From: Diplonema papillatum
Lineage: Eukaryota > Euglenozoa > Diplonemea > Diplonemida > Diplonemidae
Direction: 5' to 3'
DNA: 64,000 nt
Assembly (NCBI GenBank): GCA_030068145.1
Contig: JAPJBO010000587.1
Span: forward strand, 1 to 64,000
The number at the start of each line of letters is the position of its first letter. Position 1 is the first letter of the stretch. The position numbers and the translations under genes were made by a program. The notes beneath the pieces were generated by a model. The model was not told the origin of the DNA. It worked only from the letters and a program-made list of their open reading frames with translations, and searched no databases. This document shows, in pieces, positions 46,564 through 57,836 of this stretch.

Positions 46564-46596
46564 GTGTGCCCGGTTTCAGTAAAATAATTCTTGTTA

Positions 46597-46953
46597 GAAC
46601 TGCCCAGGGCTTACGCTCCGTTTTCGGTCTCAGAGAATATACGTGTGGTCCACATGTGGGCGCTAGGTTCGAGGGGAAAAAAAACCTTTCCCCCTCGGCG
46701 GGCAAAAAAAAAATAGCCTCACTACTGGACTTGGCGACACCTGGCGCGGCCTTGGCGACTTGTGGGCCTAGACACCCCTGCATGTGGACCAACCTGTGGC
46801 AAGCACATGCGGAGGGAAAAAATCCATCAAAATCCACACGTGGTACCTGTGGATCCACACGTGGAAGCACACGTGGAGGAAACAAGTCCAAAAAAAAATT
46901 GGCGTGTGGAAATCCACACGTTCCACACGTGGAGCGTAAGCCCTGGAACTGCC
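46597..46953. mobile_element. Non-autonomous hAT-like MITE in elongase intron 3
   Basis: Perfect 15-bp terminal inverted repeats CAGGGCTTACGCTCC lie at 46605-46619 and 46931-46945. They are flanked on both sides by the exact 8-bp direct repeat GAACTGCC (46597-46604, 46946-46953). An 8-bp target duplication and a CAGGG terminus are hallmarks of the hAT superfamily. The 341-bp body has no transposase but many CACGTGG/CCACACGT subterminal motifs, as often seen in hAT ends. Confidence 0.9.
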
Positions 46954-47164
46954 CCTACTGTTGCTGTAGCTAGCTGGCGAAAAAAGATTTTCCCCGCCAA
47001 GCCCAAAGGAACCTGAAGTTCGTTCGTAATGCCTAGTGGAATTCCCTCGATGAATCGCAAGACTTCACTGCGTTTGACCGGCTCACGGGCCCCGTGCCGT
47101 GCATGACTTTTACCAAACATGAAACGTTGGATACAATGAGAAGCTCGTCGCCGCGAACCGTGGC

Positions 47165-47457
47165 GGCGAAACAGCAGTCAAGGGAACGGACTTGAAACTG
47201 TCACGGGAAAGAAAACCCTGTTGAGTTTGACTCTAGTCTGACTTTGTGCAGTGACACGAGAGGTGTAGAATAGGTGGGAGGCCGCAACAATGAAATACCA
47301 CTACTCTTGTTGTCGCTTTACTTATCCAATGATGGGAAGACGGCAGCTGTTCCCTTGTGGGGTTAGGGTCTTCGGATCCGTAGCTTATCCGTTTCCAGCA
47401 ACAAACGGGCTTCGGCTCGCGAATCCTCGTTTGGAGACACCAGTCAGGTGGGGAGTG
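47165..47457 (+). rRNA. 28S rRNA gene fragment 2 (in elongase intron 3)
   Basis: Starts at GGCGAAACAGCAG and runs through GACTCTAGTCTGAC, GTAGAATAGGTGGGAG and GAAATACCACTACTC to CAGTCAGGTGGGGAGT, following 28S order. It overlaps the right two thirds of fragment 1 at about 93% identity but has blocks missing there, so it was not simply copied from fragment 1. It lies wholly inside an intron. Confidence 0.88.
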
Positions 47458-47624
47458 TTCACTTGCATCCTGAATCCAGCTTTACGTAAAAACGATCGGG
47501 CAGTGCGTTCAACAAAACCCTGGTGGTCCATAGGTCTTGAAGCGCATGCCCATCACCATTCTCCGTTGTTTTGAATCAGCGAGTATTTTGCGCGCATCCT
47601 GCCATTCTATCAATCCACCAACAG

Positions 47625-48044
47625 TTCGGCTACGGCGGTGGCACGGGGTTCTACGGCGCGTTCATCAACTCCCTGGTGCACACGGTGATGTACTTCCACT
47701 ACTCGTGGGTGGCCCTCGGGTTCAACAACCCGTACAAAAAGTACGTGACGACTCTGCAAATCTCGCAGTTCTACAGCTGCATGCTGCACGCGACGTTCGG
47801 CGCGATCTGGGACGTGTATTTCCCAACGCGGGTCTGCATGTTGCAGCTGGCGTACCAGACGTCGATGATCATGCTGTTCACGGGGTTCTTCAAAGAGACG
47901 TACAAACGGACCAGAGTCGTCGTCGACAACCTGCCCGCGGCCGACATCACGACGCTGGACGTCAGCAAAGCGTCCGACCTCAAGCACCGAAAGAACGAAG
48001 ACGCCGCCGACAAGGACTGCATCTGGGTACCCGGAAGGGGATGA
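47625..48044 (+). CDS. ELO elongase, exon 4 (terminal)
   Basis: The acceptor is ATCCACCAACAG; phase 0 from exon 3. It encodes FYGAFINSLVHTVMYFHYSW, the conserved NS.VH..MY.(H/Y)Y motif, then Q.SQFYSCMLHATF and two further membrane segments. The C-terminus is soluble and Lys-rich without a clear dilysine signal. TGA is at 48042-48044. Confidence 0.92.
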   Translation, partial: FGYGGGTGFYGAFINSLVHTVMYFHYSWVALGFNNPYKKYVTTLQISQFYSCMLHATFGAIWDVYFPTRVCMLQLAYQTSMIMLFTGFFKETYKRTRVVVDNLPAADITTLDVSKASDLKHRKNEDAADKDCIWVPGRG

Positions 48045-48721
48045 GCGAACCTTCGCGCCAGGTTCGAAACCTCCGCCGCCTCGGAGGCGGAGGGCTCTGA
48101 TGCCGGACGAAATAGTTCCCTCCCCACCCGAATACAAGACAGAAAAGGATGGAGCGACGCAAAAGGGATCAACGCAAAACGGGGGAGAAGACTGAGGGAA
48201 AAGACAATTGCACGGCAGCATGGACTACTGCCAAAACGACCGGTACGTCGACTCGACGAGATAAGGAGTTCGTACTGAGCCAGTCCACCCTTAATGCCTG
48301 TAAGTGCATCGAATTGCACGGTGGAAGCTGGAGTATTCAAAGACGGTGTACCACTACCAGCCGTATGCAAAAAGTGTGAGGACACTGAACCGCCCGAGTA
48401 GGACCTTTTCTGACTACGATCACTTTGCCGATTTGCCATCTGGAATCCCACGTCCAAGAATCGGGTTCAGGGTAGTGCGGTAACAACGAGAATTGCGGTT
48501 GCAAAAGCACGATCTTTTAAACCCCCATCCTCATCCCCCTTCACACACACGGGTACTTTGGATTGGGTCTGCGTTCACGAGGGAAACCCGAGGTTGGTCC
48601 ACATCACATTTCCCCACCACCACCTTTTCCGCGAAAACACCTGTGTGATGATGTTATAGACGAGAGCTTCTACTGGGATTCTTTCCCCGCCCACTTTGCG
48701 GCGGACGAACAGGCTTATTTT
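48045..48721. other. No gene recognised
   Basis: 3' flank of the elongase gene. A short block near 48455-48480 (AATCGGGTTCAGGGTAGTGCGG) resembles 39615-39640. No other feature was found. Confidence 0.45.
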
Positions 48722-48985
48722 ATTTGAAAGTATGCTAATACAGCAGGGAATGGTTGACTAGACCTCTTGAGTTTGTGCTAACCACGAATTGGGGAGGAAG
48801 AGGGGACGAAGAACGAGGTGCGCACACCGCGGTGAGAAAGAACTAGTCCCTCAAGGTTTCATATCTTACCTGCACACTCCCCGCGACCCTTTTCCTTTTT
48901 CCATTTTCACGCTTTTTCGAAGAAGACTCGATGCTAGCATCAAACCTGCATGTGACGCAGTGTCCTGGCTAAACATCAAACTAAG
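48722..48985 (+). repeat. Partial family C copy and a GAAGAAGACT-type block
   Basis: 48722-48800 is the left part of family C. 48905-48985 (GAAGAAGACTCGATGCTAGC, AACATCAAACTAAGAC) matches the blocks in the dehydrogenase intron at 34917-34970 and 35222-35300. Confidence 0.6.
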
Positions 48986-50604
48986 ACTTCCCCTGCAAAA
49001 GATAAGGGTTTTTCAAGAACTCGGTTGGGGGTCAGTAGCAGGTGCAAGGCACCGCTTGGGCCCCTCGGAGATACAGTTCCAACACAGTATCTAGTCTCTC
49101 TCTCTCTCGTCTATGTCTCTGTTTATTTCTCTCTTTCTTCTATCAAGAGCCACGCTCAACAGCACCACACGTGTGCAACCATCAGTTCCTGCAGAAGCGT
49201 TCTTTTGCTCCGAGCCTACCGCCTTCCTCTACAATGGAGACGACTTCCCACCCGCTCCCCCCGCCCCCTTGAACTCCGAAGAGTCCATAAGTCCCTCCCC
49301 TTTTTCTTTTTTCCTTTAGACTGTTCTCCTAACGGGAACAACCCCCCCCCCCCCGTTGCCACATCGAAACGACGGTCGGCATCGTTCGGGGAAACTGTAG
49401 GAAACTATGCATTCGCGTTGGATGCGAAGCCCCAGGTCTTTTTTCGGCTGCTGCCCGTGCCTTAGGTATTGCGCACGCTGGCGTTTCTGCCTCACCGTGC
49501 AAGGATGCCACGGCCACCTTTCGCTTGGTGCTGTGGCGTGCTGGGAGTTCAGCGCTTGGTGGGGCGGAAAAAAAAAAAAAAACTCCCTGGACTCCAGGCT
49601 GGAGTTTGAAGCGGATTTTCACTCCAGAAATGACTCTTTTGCGTTCTACTTCGGCTGAGCAGGAAAAAACGCAGGCTTAACTTCGTCTTGGCAACTCTGA
49701 CCGCCTAGTTATTGTCGAGGGGGCGGTTGATATGTATACCGGATGGTACGACAAAAATATTTGCCTTGCCGGACTCAGACCAACCGGAAGAAGAGAACAT
49801 GTATTTCATTTTCGGCTGAGCAAGGAAACGCTGGCTCAACGTTGCAAATGTGCCTTTACAACCTTGTTCTGCGGTACTGGGGTATGGGGGTGCTTTTTTC
49901 GCCCAGAGTGTTCCCGTGATGGCAAACACGCAGTCAAACTTCCCGTCGTCCAACTCCGCGCAGCGCGGTAGCTTGCAAACGGGCACTGTGCCCTAGTTGA
50001 CTTCATCCTTGAGGATATCAGTCCGAGTAAGTGCCATTTTTGTTTGTACGTGCCGGGGGAGGATTAGCCTGCTATGGTAGTGAGTGGATATGCTCGTTAG
50101 GCCAATCTTCTCCCAAACACGCTGCCAGCGTTCTCTTCCGTGCTTACAATGCATTGTTACTACGAAAAAAATGGTTCAGCTTTACCGTGAGCCTGGTTTG
50201 CTAGGCGGCTGTTCGTCGCTCGTCATAGTCAGGACCACCCATGCTACGGAGCACAGGAATCGGGGGAGGGGGCAGGGGATAAGTGAATGCGAATACAGAA
50301 CCAGCCGAAAAAGAAGCATGTGCTTCGGCTAAGCAGGAAAACGCTGGCTCAATCTTCGCAAGTAAAGGGCTGCCTTCCTGGCCGCTGGTTCGAAGGTCAT
50401 CTGAGGGCCTTCCTGGCCGCTGGTCATCTGAGGGCTGTTCTTACACTTCTCGTTCACGGTAATATAAGAAACATACAAAAGATCGCGAAAAGCTTGACGC
50501 CACTGCCCTAGAAGTGCCCTCTCCCTCCCCAGCTTCAGGCTTCGCAGTTTGCGCCTGTCAGAACGAACGCTTTCAACCGCGCCCCTAAACCATCTTTTTT
50601 TCTT
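48986..50604. other. No gene recognised
   Basis: CT-repeats, a C-run (49342-49356) and an A-run (49568-49581). GGAGTTTGAAGCGGATTTTC at about 49604-49623 resembles the intron-end element. A short tandem duplication (CTTCCTGGCCGCTGGT) is at about 50374 and 50409. Confidence 0.45.
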
Positions 50605-50796
50605 GAAAATATGCCAATACTGCAGGGAATAGTTGACTAGACCTCTTGAGTTTGTGCTAACCACGAATTGGGGAGTCGGGAGAACCTACAAAGCCGAAAG
50701 CAGGACCGACCCCCCCGTTCGTGAGAAAAAGCGAAGAATAAAAACACCTTCTTTTTTCCATCTATTCTTGTCAAGAGCTGCAACTCAACTATTCTC
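50605..50796 (+). repeat. Family C, full copy
   Basis: From ATGCCAATACTGCAGGG to CTCAACTATTC; the best-preserved single copy. 50797-51076 contains a local duplication of GAAACATCGCCGGAAACAG (50870 and 50941). Confidence 0.78.
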
Positions 50797-51076
50797 TTCC
50801 ATCGCTTTGCCGAGTTGTCCTGCGGAGACAGCACTAGATCGGAATAAAGAAAACCTCATTCATGTATCACGAAACATCGCCGGAAACAGTCTTGTTGCGT
50901 TAGTGGGGAGTCATTTGCATGCAAATGAGTACCACACTATGAAACATCGCCGGAAACAGAAACAAAGAGTAACTCCCCAGTTGCAGCTTCAATATGTGGC
51001 CCGGAGTTGCGCAGTACACCAGGTGCACGGCTATAGCCAAACAGTGCCCCTGCTCTCGTTCCGTCCTCATCAAAAC

Positions 51077-51236
51077 TTTTTTTTTTTCATAAGCGCCAGT
51101 GTGAGAGGAAATGCTCGACGATGCTGCCCGACAAAGAACAGAAGGGATCCCATGTGCTGTATCTACCGAACCACGTGTTGAACGAACGTGAGGTCATGCG
51201 GGTCTACCCCTACACGACAATCACGCAAACCCCCCC
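51077..51236 (-). mobile_element. SINE-like family B, truncated copy 3
   Basis: Tail with T-run and about 145 bp of body; the distal part is missing after ACGACAATCACGC and replaced by a C-run. Confidence 0.75.
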
Positions 51237-51494
51237 CCCCCCCTTGCCACGCTTTGCCAAAAGCGGAGAGGCCCTCCGAGAAAAAGACCGGAAAAAACTC
51301 GGCCCATCCTTTTTAAGCCTACGAAGACTCCGAGAAATACTGGCACAGCATCAGCTCCAAGAACGGGTACGCTGCGAGCGTAGGAGAACGGAATTGGTGC
51401 AAGTTTAAGCACACTGCCCACGCAAGCTGTCTTCAACTCATTGCTCAAACACGGTTGTAGGGGGTCTTCTCCTAGTTGACGGGTAGCCCCGGCC

Positions 51495-52020
51495 GTGACG
51501 TGCAACGAACAGCCGTCTGCAACCAGACTCACACCGCTGTCCTGTCTGCAGACTCACACCGCTGTCCTGTCTGCAGACTCACACCGCTGTCCTGTCTGCA
51601 GACTCACACCGCTGTCCTGTCTGCAGACTCACACCGCTGTCCTGTCTGCAGACTCACACCGCTGTCCTGTCTGCAGACTCACACCGCTGTCCTGTCTGCA
51701 GACTCACACCGCTGTCCTGTCTGCAGACTCACACCGCTGTCCTGTCTGCAGACTCACACCGCTGTCCTGTCTGCAGACTCACACCGCTGTCCTGTCTGCA
51801 GACTCACACCGCTGTCCTGTCTGCAGACTCACACCGCTGTCCTGTCTGCAGACTCACACCGCTGTCCTGTCTGCAGACTCACACCGCTGTCCTGTCTGCA
51901 GACTCCCTCAGGTTCCGTGCTAGTGATGGTCCGCCTTCTGTGTCCGTTGGCTTAAAGGACCGCAACACGGCGCAGACGACCAATGCGGAGTTGAGCACAT
52001 ATCCATTCCAAGCACGTTCT
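51495..52020. repeat. Family F repeat with expanded 25-bp minisatellite
   Basis: 51528-51902 is exactly 15 units of 25 bp (ACTCACACCGCTGTCCTGTC plus TGCAG), virtually identical. The flanks (AACGAACAGCCG before; TCAGGTTCCG...GATGGTCCG after) match 56000-56160, where the same unit occurs once. The array was therefore amplified after the repeat spread. Open frames across it are periodic artefacts. 51237-51494 and 52021-52655 show only low complexity. Confidence 0.93.
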
Positions 52021-52655
52021 TGCAAGCCACCCCCTCCCCGCTCCCACCCACCCCCCTACTACCCCTCGCCCGGTCCCCGGATTGTCCCGGAGACTCTGAA
52101 AACACCGGCTTTCTTCCAGCACGGCACCAGCTCGTCCCGAAAACGGTAAGGTAAAGTCATTAGTGCAGCGAGCCACCTCAGGAGTTCCCGTAACCCGGGC
52201 CTCAGAGTTGCCGCTTGCGCTGTTGCTGGTCGCGGCGAAGGTTGTCCGCCCTGCGTCTACTTTTACGAGACGCAGTGCCCGCCGCCCAGGTTCAGCATAC
52301 TCACTCTTACTGTTCCTTTACTGTTCCTCAACGGAGCCGGTTATGAGGGCGCGAGCCCGGAAATGCCCCCCTCCGGCTGTTAAGGTACTGCTACCGTGCT
52401 GCAAGACGCCAGAAGCTCTGCTGCAGAGACAAGCACCTGTCGATTGATAGGCCAGGCGCAGTCTTCCTGAAGAGAACCCCCCCCCCCCCCCTGAACACGA
52501 AACTAAGATTCCCCCCCCCCCCCCATTTGCGCCGCCGACACGTTCCGCGTGCGTGTGCTGTTGTACGCTCGATGGCTACCGCTTGTGCCGCAAGAAGCCA
52601 GAGGCTGCTGAGGGATACAATCATCTGTACCAGATCTCCCGATCTGAAGGCCCCC

Positions 52656-52830
52656 GACTACGACGGTATCTGATCATGTTGGATCCCCACGCTCTCGTTC
52701 TTGAATAATGAAAGGCATTCTTGTCGAATGCTTTCCGCAGAAGTTCGTCTTCCCGCGATCTAAGAATTGCACCTCTGACGTAGGAGTGCGTACGACCGTT
52801 TCCCTTTGCCACCACTTTGCTGTAATTGCC
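52656..52830 (-). rRNA. 18S rRNA gene fragment (minus strand)
   Basis: Read on the minus strand it contains GTCAGAGGTGCAATTCTTAG, GAAGACGAAC, AAAGCATTCG, ATTCAAGAACGA and GATCAGATACCGTCGTAGTC, in the order of small-subunit rRNA around the V4-V5 border. It ends abruptly after GTCGTAGTC. The limit on the right (rRNA 5') side is unclear because the sequence diverges near 52780-52830. It is a dispersed, probably non-functional fragment. Confidence 0.85.
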
Positions 52831-54359
52831 GGACTGGATCTCCTCCTGGCCGGGTATTCGATCGTTCGTTCTCCCTCGAAGAGTACGACACAAGAGAGCT
52901 TCCCAAACGGGTACATTACGAGCCCAGCATCACAACGCTGTTATCATCAACCCAACTTAAACCACAAGAAAAAAAGGACTGAGACGGCCAAGCGAAAAAA
53001 AAAAAAAAAAGCGGAAGAAAAAAATATCCCCCATCCCTACTTCCCCCAAACCAATCAAAAAAAGGAAAAAAAAAAAAAAAAACGAAGAAGAGAAAAAAAA
53101 CCCCCAGCAGGCCAACCGCCACGGGGCGCACCTCGAAGGAGCGCCTGCGAGACAGCTGCGCCTGCTCCCTGTGGACCGGCGCCCGCATGTGCGTCGAAAA
53201 TCAACCCCGTACTGGGTACTGGACAGCAGCTGGCGCGCGGCGGGAGTTCCCCTGCGTGCAACTGGCCGCAAGCGGTAAGTCAGACTGGGGACATCATGTA
53301 CCCCACCTTGGACAGAATTGTTCGCAGACGTGCAGACAGGTCGGCCTGCTCGAGTATCCTTCACGTGGACGCGCAGACCTCAGGAATAAACGAAGGCCCA
53401 GCAACGTGCAAATGCGTCTTTCTATAATGTAGTCTATTCATGATAACCAACTACATATAAAAGGTGTCACGGGAAAAGCCGGCAACCGCTGCTTAGCGGC
53501 TTAGTGCATGCTGATCCGTGTGGTCCGTACTTAAAAGTTCCCAATGCTTAACGGCTTTATCACGTGGGCGGCCCTGAGATTACCCCCTCAGGTGACACCA
53601 CTTTATCGTTAGCCATACTTCAACCGTCTTTTCCGTGCGTGGTGCTGAGAACAGTTGCTCACGTTGCGACGGCTCAAAAGGAAAATGGTGCCAGTGATTG
53701 TCGTAATCCACCGGCCGACAATCAGCCGTCTGGCGTCTGCAGTTTTTTTTAAAAATCGTCTGCAAGACGCGTCTGCGGACAACACCGACCTTGGAGGGGT
53801 TCCGTTGTCCTACGACAAAGGGATGGGAGACGAAGGACCTTGCGTCTGCAATTGAGGCTTTCAGGGCTCTGTTGGACTCCATCGCCGCATGACGGAAGGA
53901 CGCGAACCGCCTGGTACCGCGTCTTCATAGCGTACAAGGGGGTCTCGATGCGCAGACGTGCCAAGTCTCATTGGCTGGCAAGCCTGGTTCTGGCTTGGCC
54001 CTACATGCAGTGCGCTGTACAAGTTGTCCGGAGCAGGTGTATGACAGCCTCGCACGCACACACACACCTTTCCGCAAGGAAACAAGGACCGCATGCTGCT
54101 GATGCGGTTGTCCACCCACACACATACGTTGCTGCTGCTACGTACACACCGTGCAGAGGATACTCACCTGTGCCTGTACCTACGGAGGACCACCAACGAG
54201 TACCGCATGCATTGCAGATTTCCTTGGTCCCGGACGCCCGTCCCCCACCCAGCCTGCCACACCCCAGCTGCCACCGCCAGACTGTGACCAGGTTGAACGC
54301 CTGCCGTTCCCTCTTGTTTTTCTGCGCGTGCTCGTGTCCTACTTTCTCCATCCCCGTTT
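52831..54359. other. No gene recognised
   Basis: A-rich stretches at 52999-53015 and 53058-53100; otherwise no shared repeat or exon identified. Confidence 0.45.
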
Positions 54360-54552
54360 TCTTTCTTTTTTTTGTATAAGCACCTGCTTTGTAGGAAATG
54401 CTTTGACGAGACTGCCAGTTGCGATAGACAAAGGAGGTAAACGTGCTGTAGCCCACACGAAACACAGGTAAATCTGGGTTTAGTGGCGGGCGTAAGCGTT
54501 CAACAACCCCCTCTAGCCTCCTTCGAAATGAGCACAAGGCAGTCCCTCGAGT
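54360..54552 (-). mobile_element. SINE-like family A, copy 7 (internal deletion)
   Basis: Same ends as the other copies but lacking about 35 bp between GCGTTCAACAA and CCCCCTCTAGCC. Confidence 0.75.
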
Positions 54553-55182
54553 TATATTGGGGTTTCCTTTCCGCTGCGCAGCCTGCTCAATCACTGCGGG
54601 ACGCCCACCCGCCATCAGAGTGATTGGGCAGCTGGGATTGCCTCAGCGTCAGGGTCGGTCGCAAACACGATGATCCAAGACGGTCGCTGAAGGGCTGCGA
54701 GCCACGTTCATATGTCAGAATCAGATCCAGAGTCAGGTGGCGCGTCTCTCTGATATGCACCTCTCACGGACGACAAAGAAGACAGTGGGAAGAAAAAGAC
54801 AGGCGCTTCGTTTTGTTTGTGCGTGCCGGTTGATCGTTTTCCCACTTGTATTTACCCTCTGTGTATTCAGGTAAGGAATTCTGATCAACCACCAAAACAC
54901 GCTGCCTACGTCTTTTTAGCCTATTGAAGGGCAATCCGCAAGATTGTTAGTACTAAAACTCAACATGCATGCGCGTGGGGGGGCCCAAGACTAAACTCAA
55001 AGCGAACTTCTTCTTGGTGTCGGTCGCAACACTTACAAACATGGCTAACCGTAGTTAAAGTGTATAAGCATACCTACTACCCTCATACCACCCGCCTCAC
55101 AGCCTCAATGGTCAACCGGAGACCCTAAAACACCGAACCTCTAAACCACAATAAACGCTAAAAAGGGAAATACCCGTCTATC
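54553..55182. other. No gene recognised
   Basis: The block at 55110-55160 (GGTCAACCGGAGACCCTAAA...) is shared with 11815-11875 and resembles the upstream part of the intron-end element. Confidence 0.45.
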
Positions 55183-55352
55183 AGTCTAGCCTCAGAAGCT
55201 GGCGTTGAAGAGGGTGTGCCCGCGTCACTCCCGAAAAGCGGACGGGCTACAACCAAAACGCGTGCAAATGCACACCCGGCAGGCGGGTGGAAAACCCGCC
55301 TGCTCTTCAACTCCGGCTTTAGCTCCAGCTGAGGCTGGGCTCCACCGTGCAG
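55183..55352. mobile_element. Fold-back element family G, copy 2
   Basis: Inverted relative to 41214-41348. Ends AGTCTAGCCTCAG and CTGAGGCTGGGCT pair imperfectly. The internal GGGTGTGCCCG...AAAAGCGG block matches copy 1, with about 35 extra bases in the loop. Confidence 0.7.
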
Positions 55353-55999
55353 CTTCCTGGTCCCGAACTGTGGGGAGAGCATCACGCAGGGCGTGGAAAA
55401 TCTTGTGAAGGGGCAGGCAGGTGACGGCACACGCTTTTCTTTCAGGCCGCTCGAGCAGCGGGCGTGAAGGCCCGAATGCTACAATACTGGCATCCTGTTT
55501 GCTGAAGAGCGGACCTTCACCGCTGCCCTCCAGTGCTGTCGTCGAGGGGTGCTGGCGGGAGATTCTGCGTGTCCGTATTGTCTCGACGGGAACTCCCAAG
55601 AAAGGGAGAAGAAGCAAGACAAACACGTGTGCGAAGGCCCGACAAACATACTAATGCAACACGAGGAAGAAAAAGAGTTGAACAGGAGACTTTGAACCCT
55701 TTTTCCGCCTGGAATCAGGGTATCGATCCCCGAAGCTGAGGGAAGTCAAGCGCCGCCGCGGTGTCAAAGACGTCGCTTTCACTCTGTCACAAGGCAGTAC
55801 CCAATCCGAAACGCATGCCCCAAGTCCAGCAGTCGGCTCGTTCCCTCTGCGCATCCTTCGCATTTTTTTCTCGTCGAGCATCAGAAGATGAAAAAAGAAA
55901 AAAAACCGGAAACACACGCACAAGGCGAGAGACAGCTTCCTTCTCGTTTTCCTCACGCCCTCCCCTTTTCCCCCAGTAGTGGCTGTGGCGAGCTACGAA
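55353..55999. other. No gene recognised
   Basis: Short chance frames only. Confidence 0.45.
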
Positions 56000-56160
56000 C
56001 AGCCGCCGGAGGAACCAGACTCACACCGCTGTCCTGTCTGCAGACACTCAGGTTCCGCGCTGATGGTCCGTCTTGTGTGTCCGTGGCGTCGAGGACCGAA
56101 ACACGGCGCAGACGGGACCAGTGCGGTGTCGAGCACATTCCGAGCACGTTTTTGCATTCC
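56000..56160. repeat. Family F repeat, single-unit copy
   Basis: Carries the 25-bp unit once plus a partial second, with the same flanks as 51495-52020. 56161-56755 contains CT/C-rich sequence and an old family D relative (about 56225-56520: CAGTGCCGCTGCCCCGTTCG, GTGTTCAGCGCAAGCGCC). Confidence 0.7.
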
Positions 56161-56755
56161 CCCCCCCCACCTCCCCTCCCCCACCGCCGCCCACCGCAAC
56201 CTTACCCCCAACCGCCACCAGACGAAAAGTTGGGGGCCGCTTGCCCGTATCGCTGTCATCATCACTGCTTCTTCTCTCCTTCTGGTGCACGCTTCGGGGA
56301 TGCCTTCCCTCTCGTTCGCAAAAGCTCGAGTCGGTCCGGCACAGTGCCGCTGCCCCGTTCGCTCCGCCATGTGGTGGTTGACCGTCTCTACGGGCTCGTG
56401 TTCAGCGCAAGCGCCATGCCCCGGAGAATACGCCACGCCCTCGCCGTCATCACCACGGCTCCTTCTCTCCTCCCGGTCCCGCTTCGGGGGTACCTTCCCT
56501 CTCCTTTCTTCTCTTCCTTTCTGAGAAAGCTCCTCTCGAAAAAGCGGATCTGGCGCTCCATTTGTCTGCGCGCACTTCCTTACTACCTGGGTTGTTGTGA
56601 TCTAACGGGAGTGAGGATAGTACGCTGCCATCGATCGGTTTGTTCTTGACAAATTGGCAATTTGCATTTGGACACACACACACACAAAACATGAAACCAA
56701 CGCAAACCCGTGTTCAGTTGACTAGACTTGTATCGGCGCACGTTATGGTCATTGT

Positions 56756-56964
56756 GTTTTTTTTTTGTACACCTGCTTTGTAGGAAATGCTTGAGGAGTC
56801 AGCCAGTTGCGATACATCAAAGGAGGTAAATGTGCTGTAGCCCACACGAAACACAGGTAAATCTGGGTTTAGTGGCGGGCGTAAGCGTTCAACAAAAATG
56901 ACCCACTTTGCAGTTGTATTGTTTTCTCCTTCGAAATAAGCACAAGGCTGGCCCTCGAGTATTT
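56756..56964 (-). mobile_element. SINE-like family A, copy 8
   Basis: Full-length with a 12-base T-run and a small deletion before CTCCTTCGAAAT. Confidence 0.75.
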
Positions 56965-57721
56965 TCATGTGGCCTTGTCATCGGCGATGCGGCTATGCTG
57001 TTCACATGCTGCCCATCTCGTGGTACCTTCGTTGCAGGGCTTTCTGTGGTGGGCGGTCTTAGTAAACGGGAGATCTGTAGGCTGGTGGAGTGCATTTGCA
57101 GTGGCCGCATCTTTCGGCCCGCTGCATGTGTCGTTCGTCGGTCCGCAAGGTAGCCGTTCCTTCAAGTGTTGCGGTCCTACGGTACATGGACACCCGCCCA
57201 TGGGTCTCGAGAATTCTGGGTCCGGGAACGAGCGTACCTTCTGGATTTGAATCGCAAGGTTTGATGACAATTGTTGGTGTTCGATCAGTGGATCTTGAAT
57301 GGGAGCCCAACCTACAATTTCCAAAAACTCCCCGTCTGTGGGGTTCACACTTTGAGGCATATAGATTGATTTTTGGAAAAACAATTTGCTATGAAGCACT
57401 CACCCGACCTCAGCTGTTGAAGATCCACGTGCTGAACTGAAGCTTTCACTCAGCGCAAGAAAAGAAGCAACAGCAATGCTCCGTAACGGTGAACAGGACA
57501 GAACCACAAGCTGGCGTCAGGGGAGAAGGAGAAAAATAGCTACTTTTGTTTGGCCCGGGAGAAAGGTTGTTTTCTTGTACGTTTTTTGGTTTGCCACGAG
57601 GGGGCCCCCAGGTCCCGAGTGGCAGTCCGGAAAACTTGAGTGCAAGAAAACAACTTCTCGAGGCAAGAATGGCTTTCCCACCTGCAAGCCGACTTTGAGA
57701 CACTGCGAGCGGCTATTTTAC
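56965..57721. other. No gene recognised
   Basis: Nothing beyond chance frames. Confidence 0.45.
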
Positions 57722-57836
57722 TTTTTGTTTTACGCAAGCGCCAGCTTGGAAGGAAATGCTCGACGATGCTGCCCGACAAAGAGCCGAAAGGATCCCAAGT
57801 GCTGTAACTACCAAACCACGTGTTGAACGGCGTGCG
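57722..57836 (-). mobile_element. SINE-like family B, truncated copy 4
   Basis: Tail plus about 100 bp ending at CCACGTGTTGAACGG. Confidence 0.72.

Noticed and set aside
51476-51955. A 159-residue frame of repeated RCPVCRLTPLSCLQ units, and a possible CRISPR-like array
   Set aside because: It is a 25-bp tandem repeat without spacers; units abut directly, so it is a minisatellite and neither a protein nor a CRISPR.
52621-52893. A 90-residue minus-strand frame as a protein
   Set aside because: It reads through 18S rRNA sequence.
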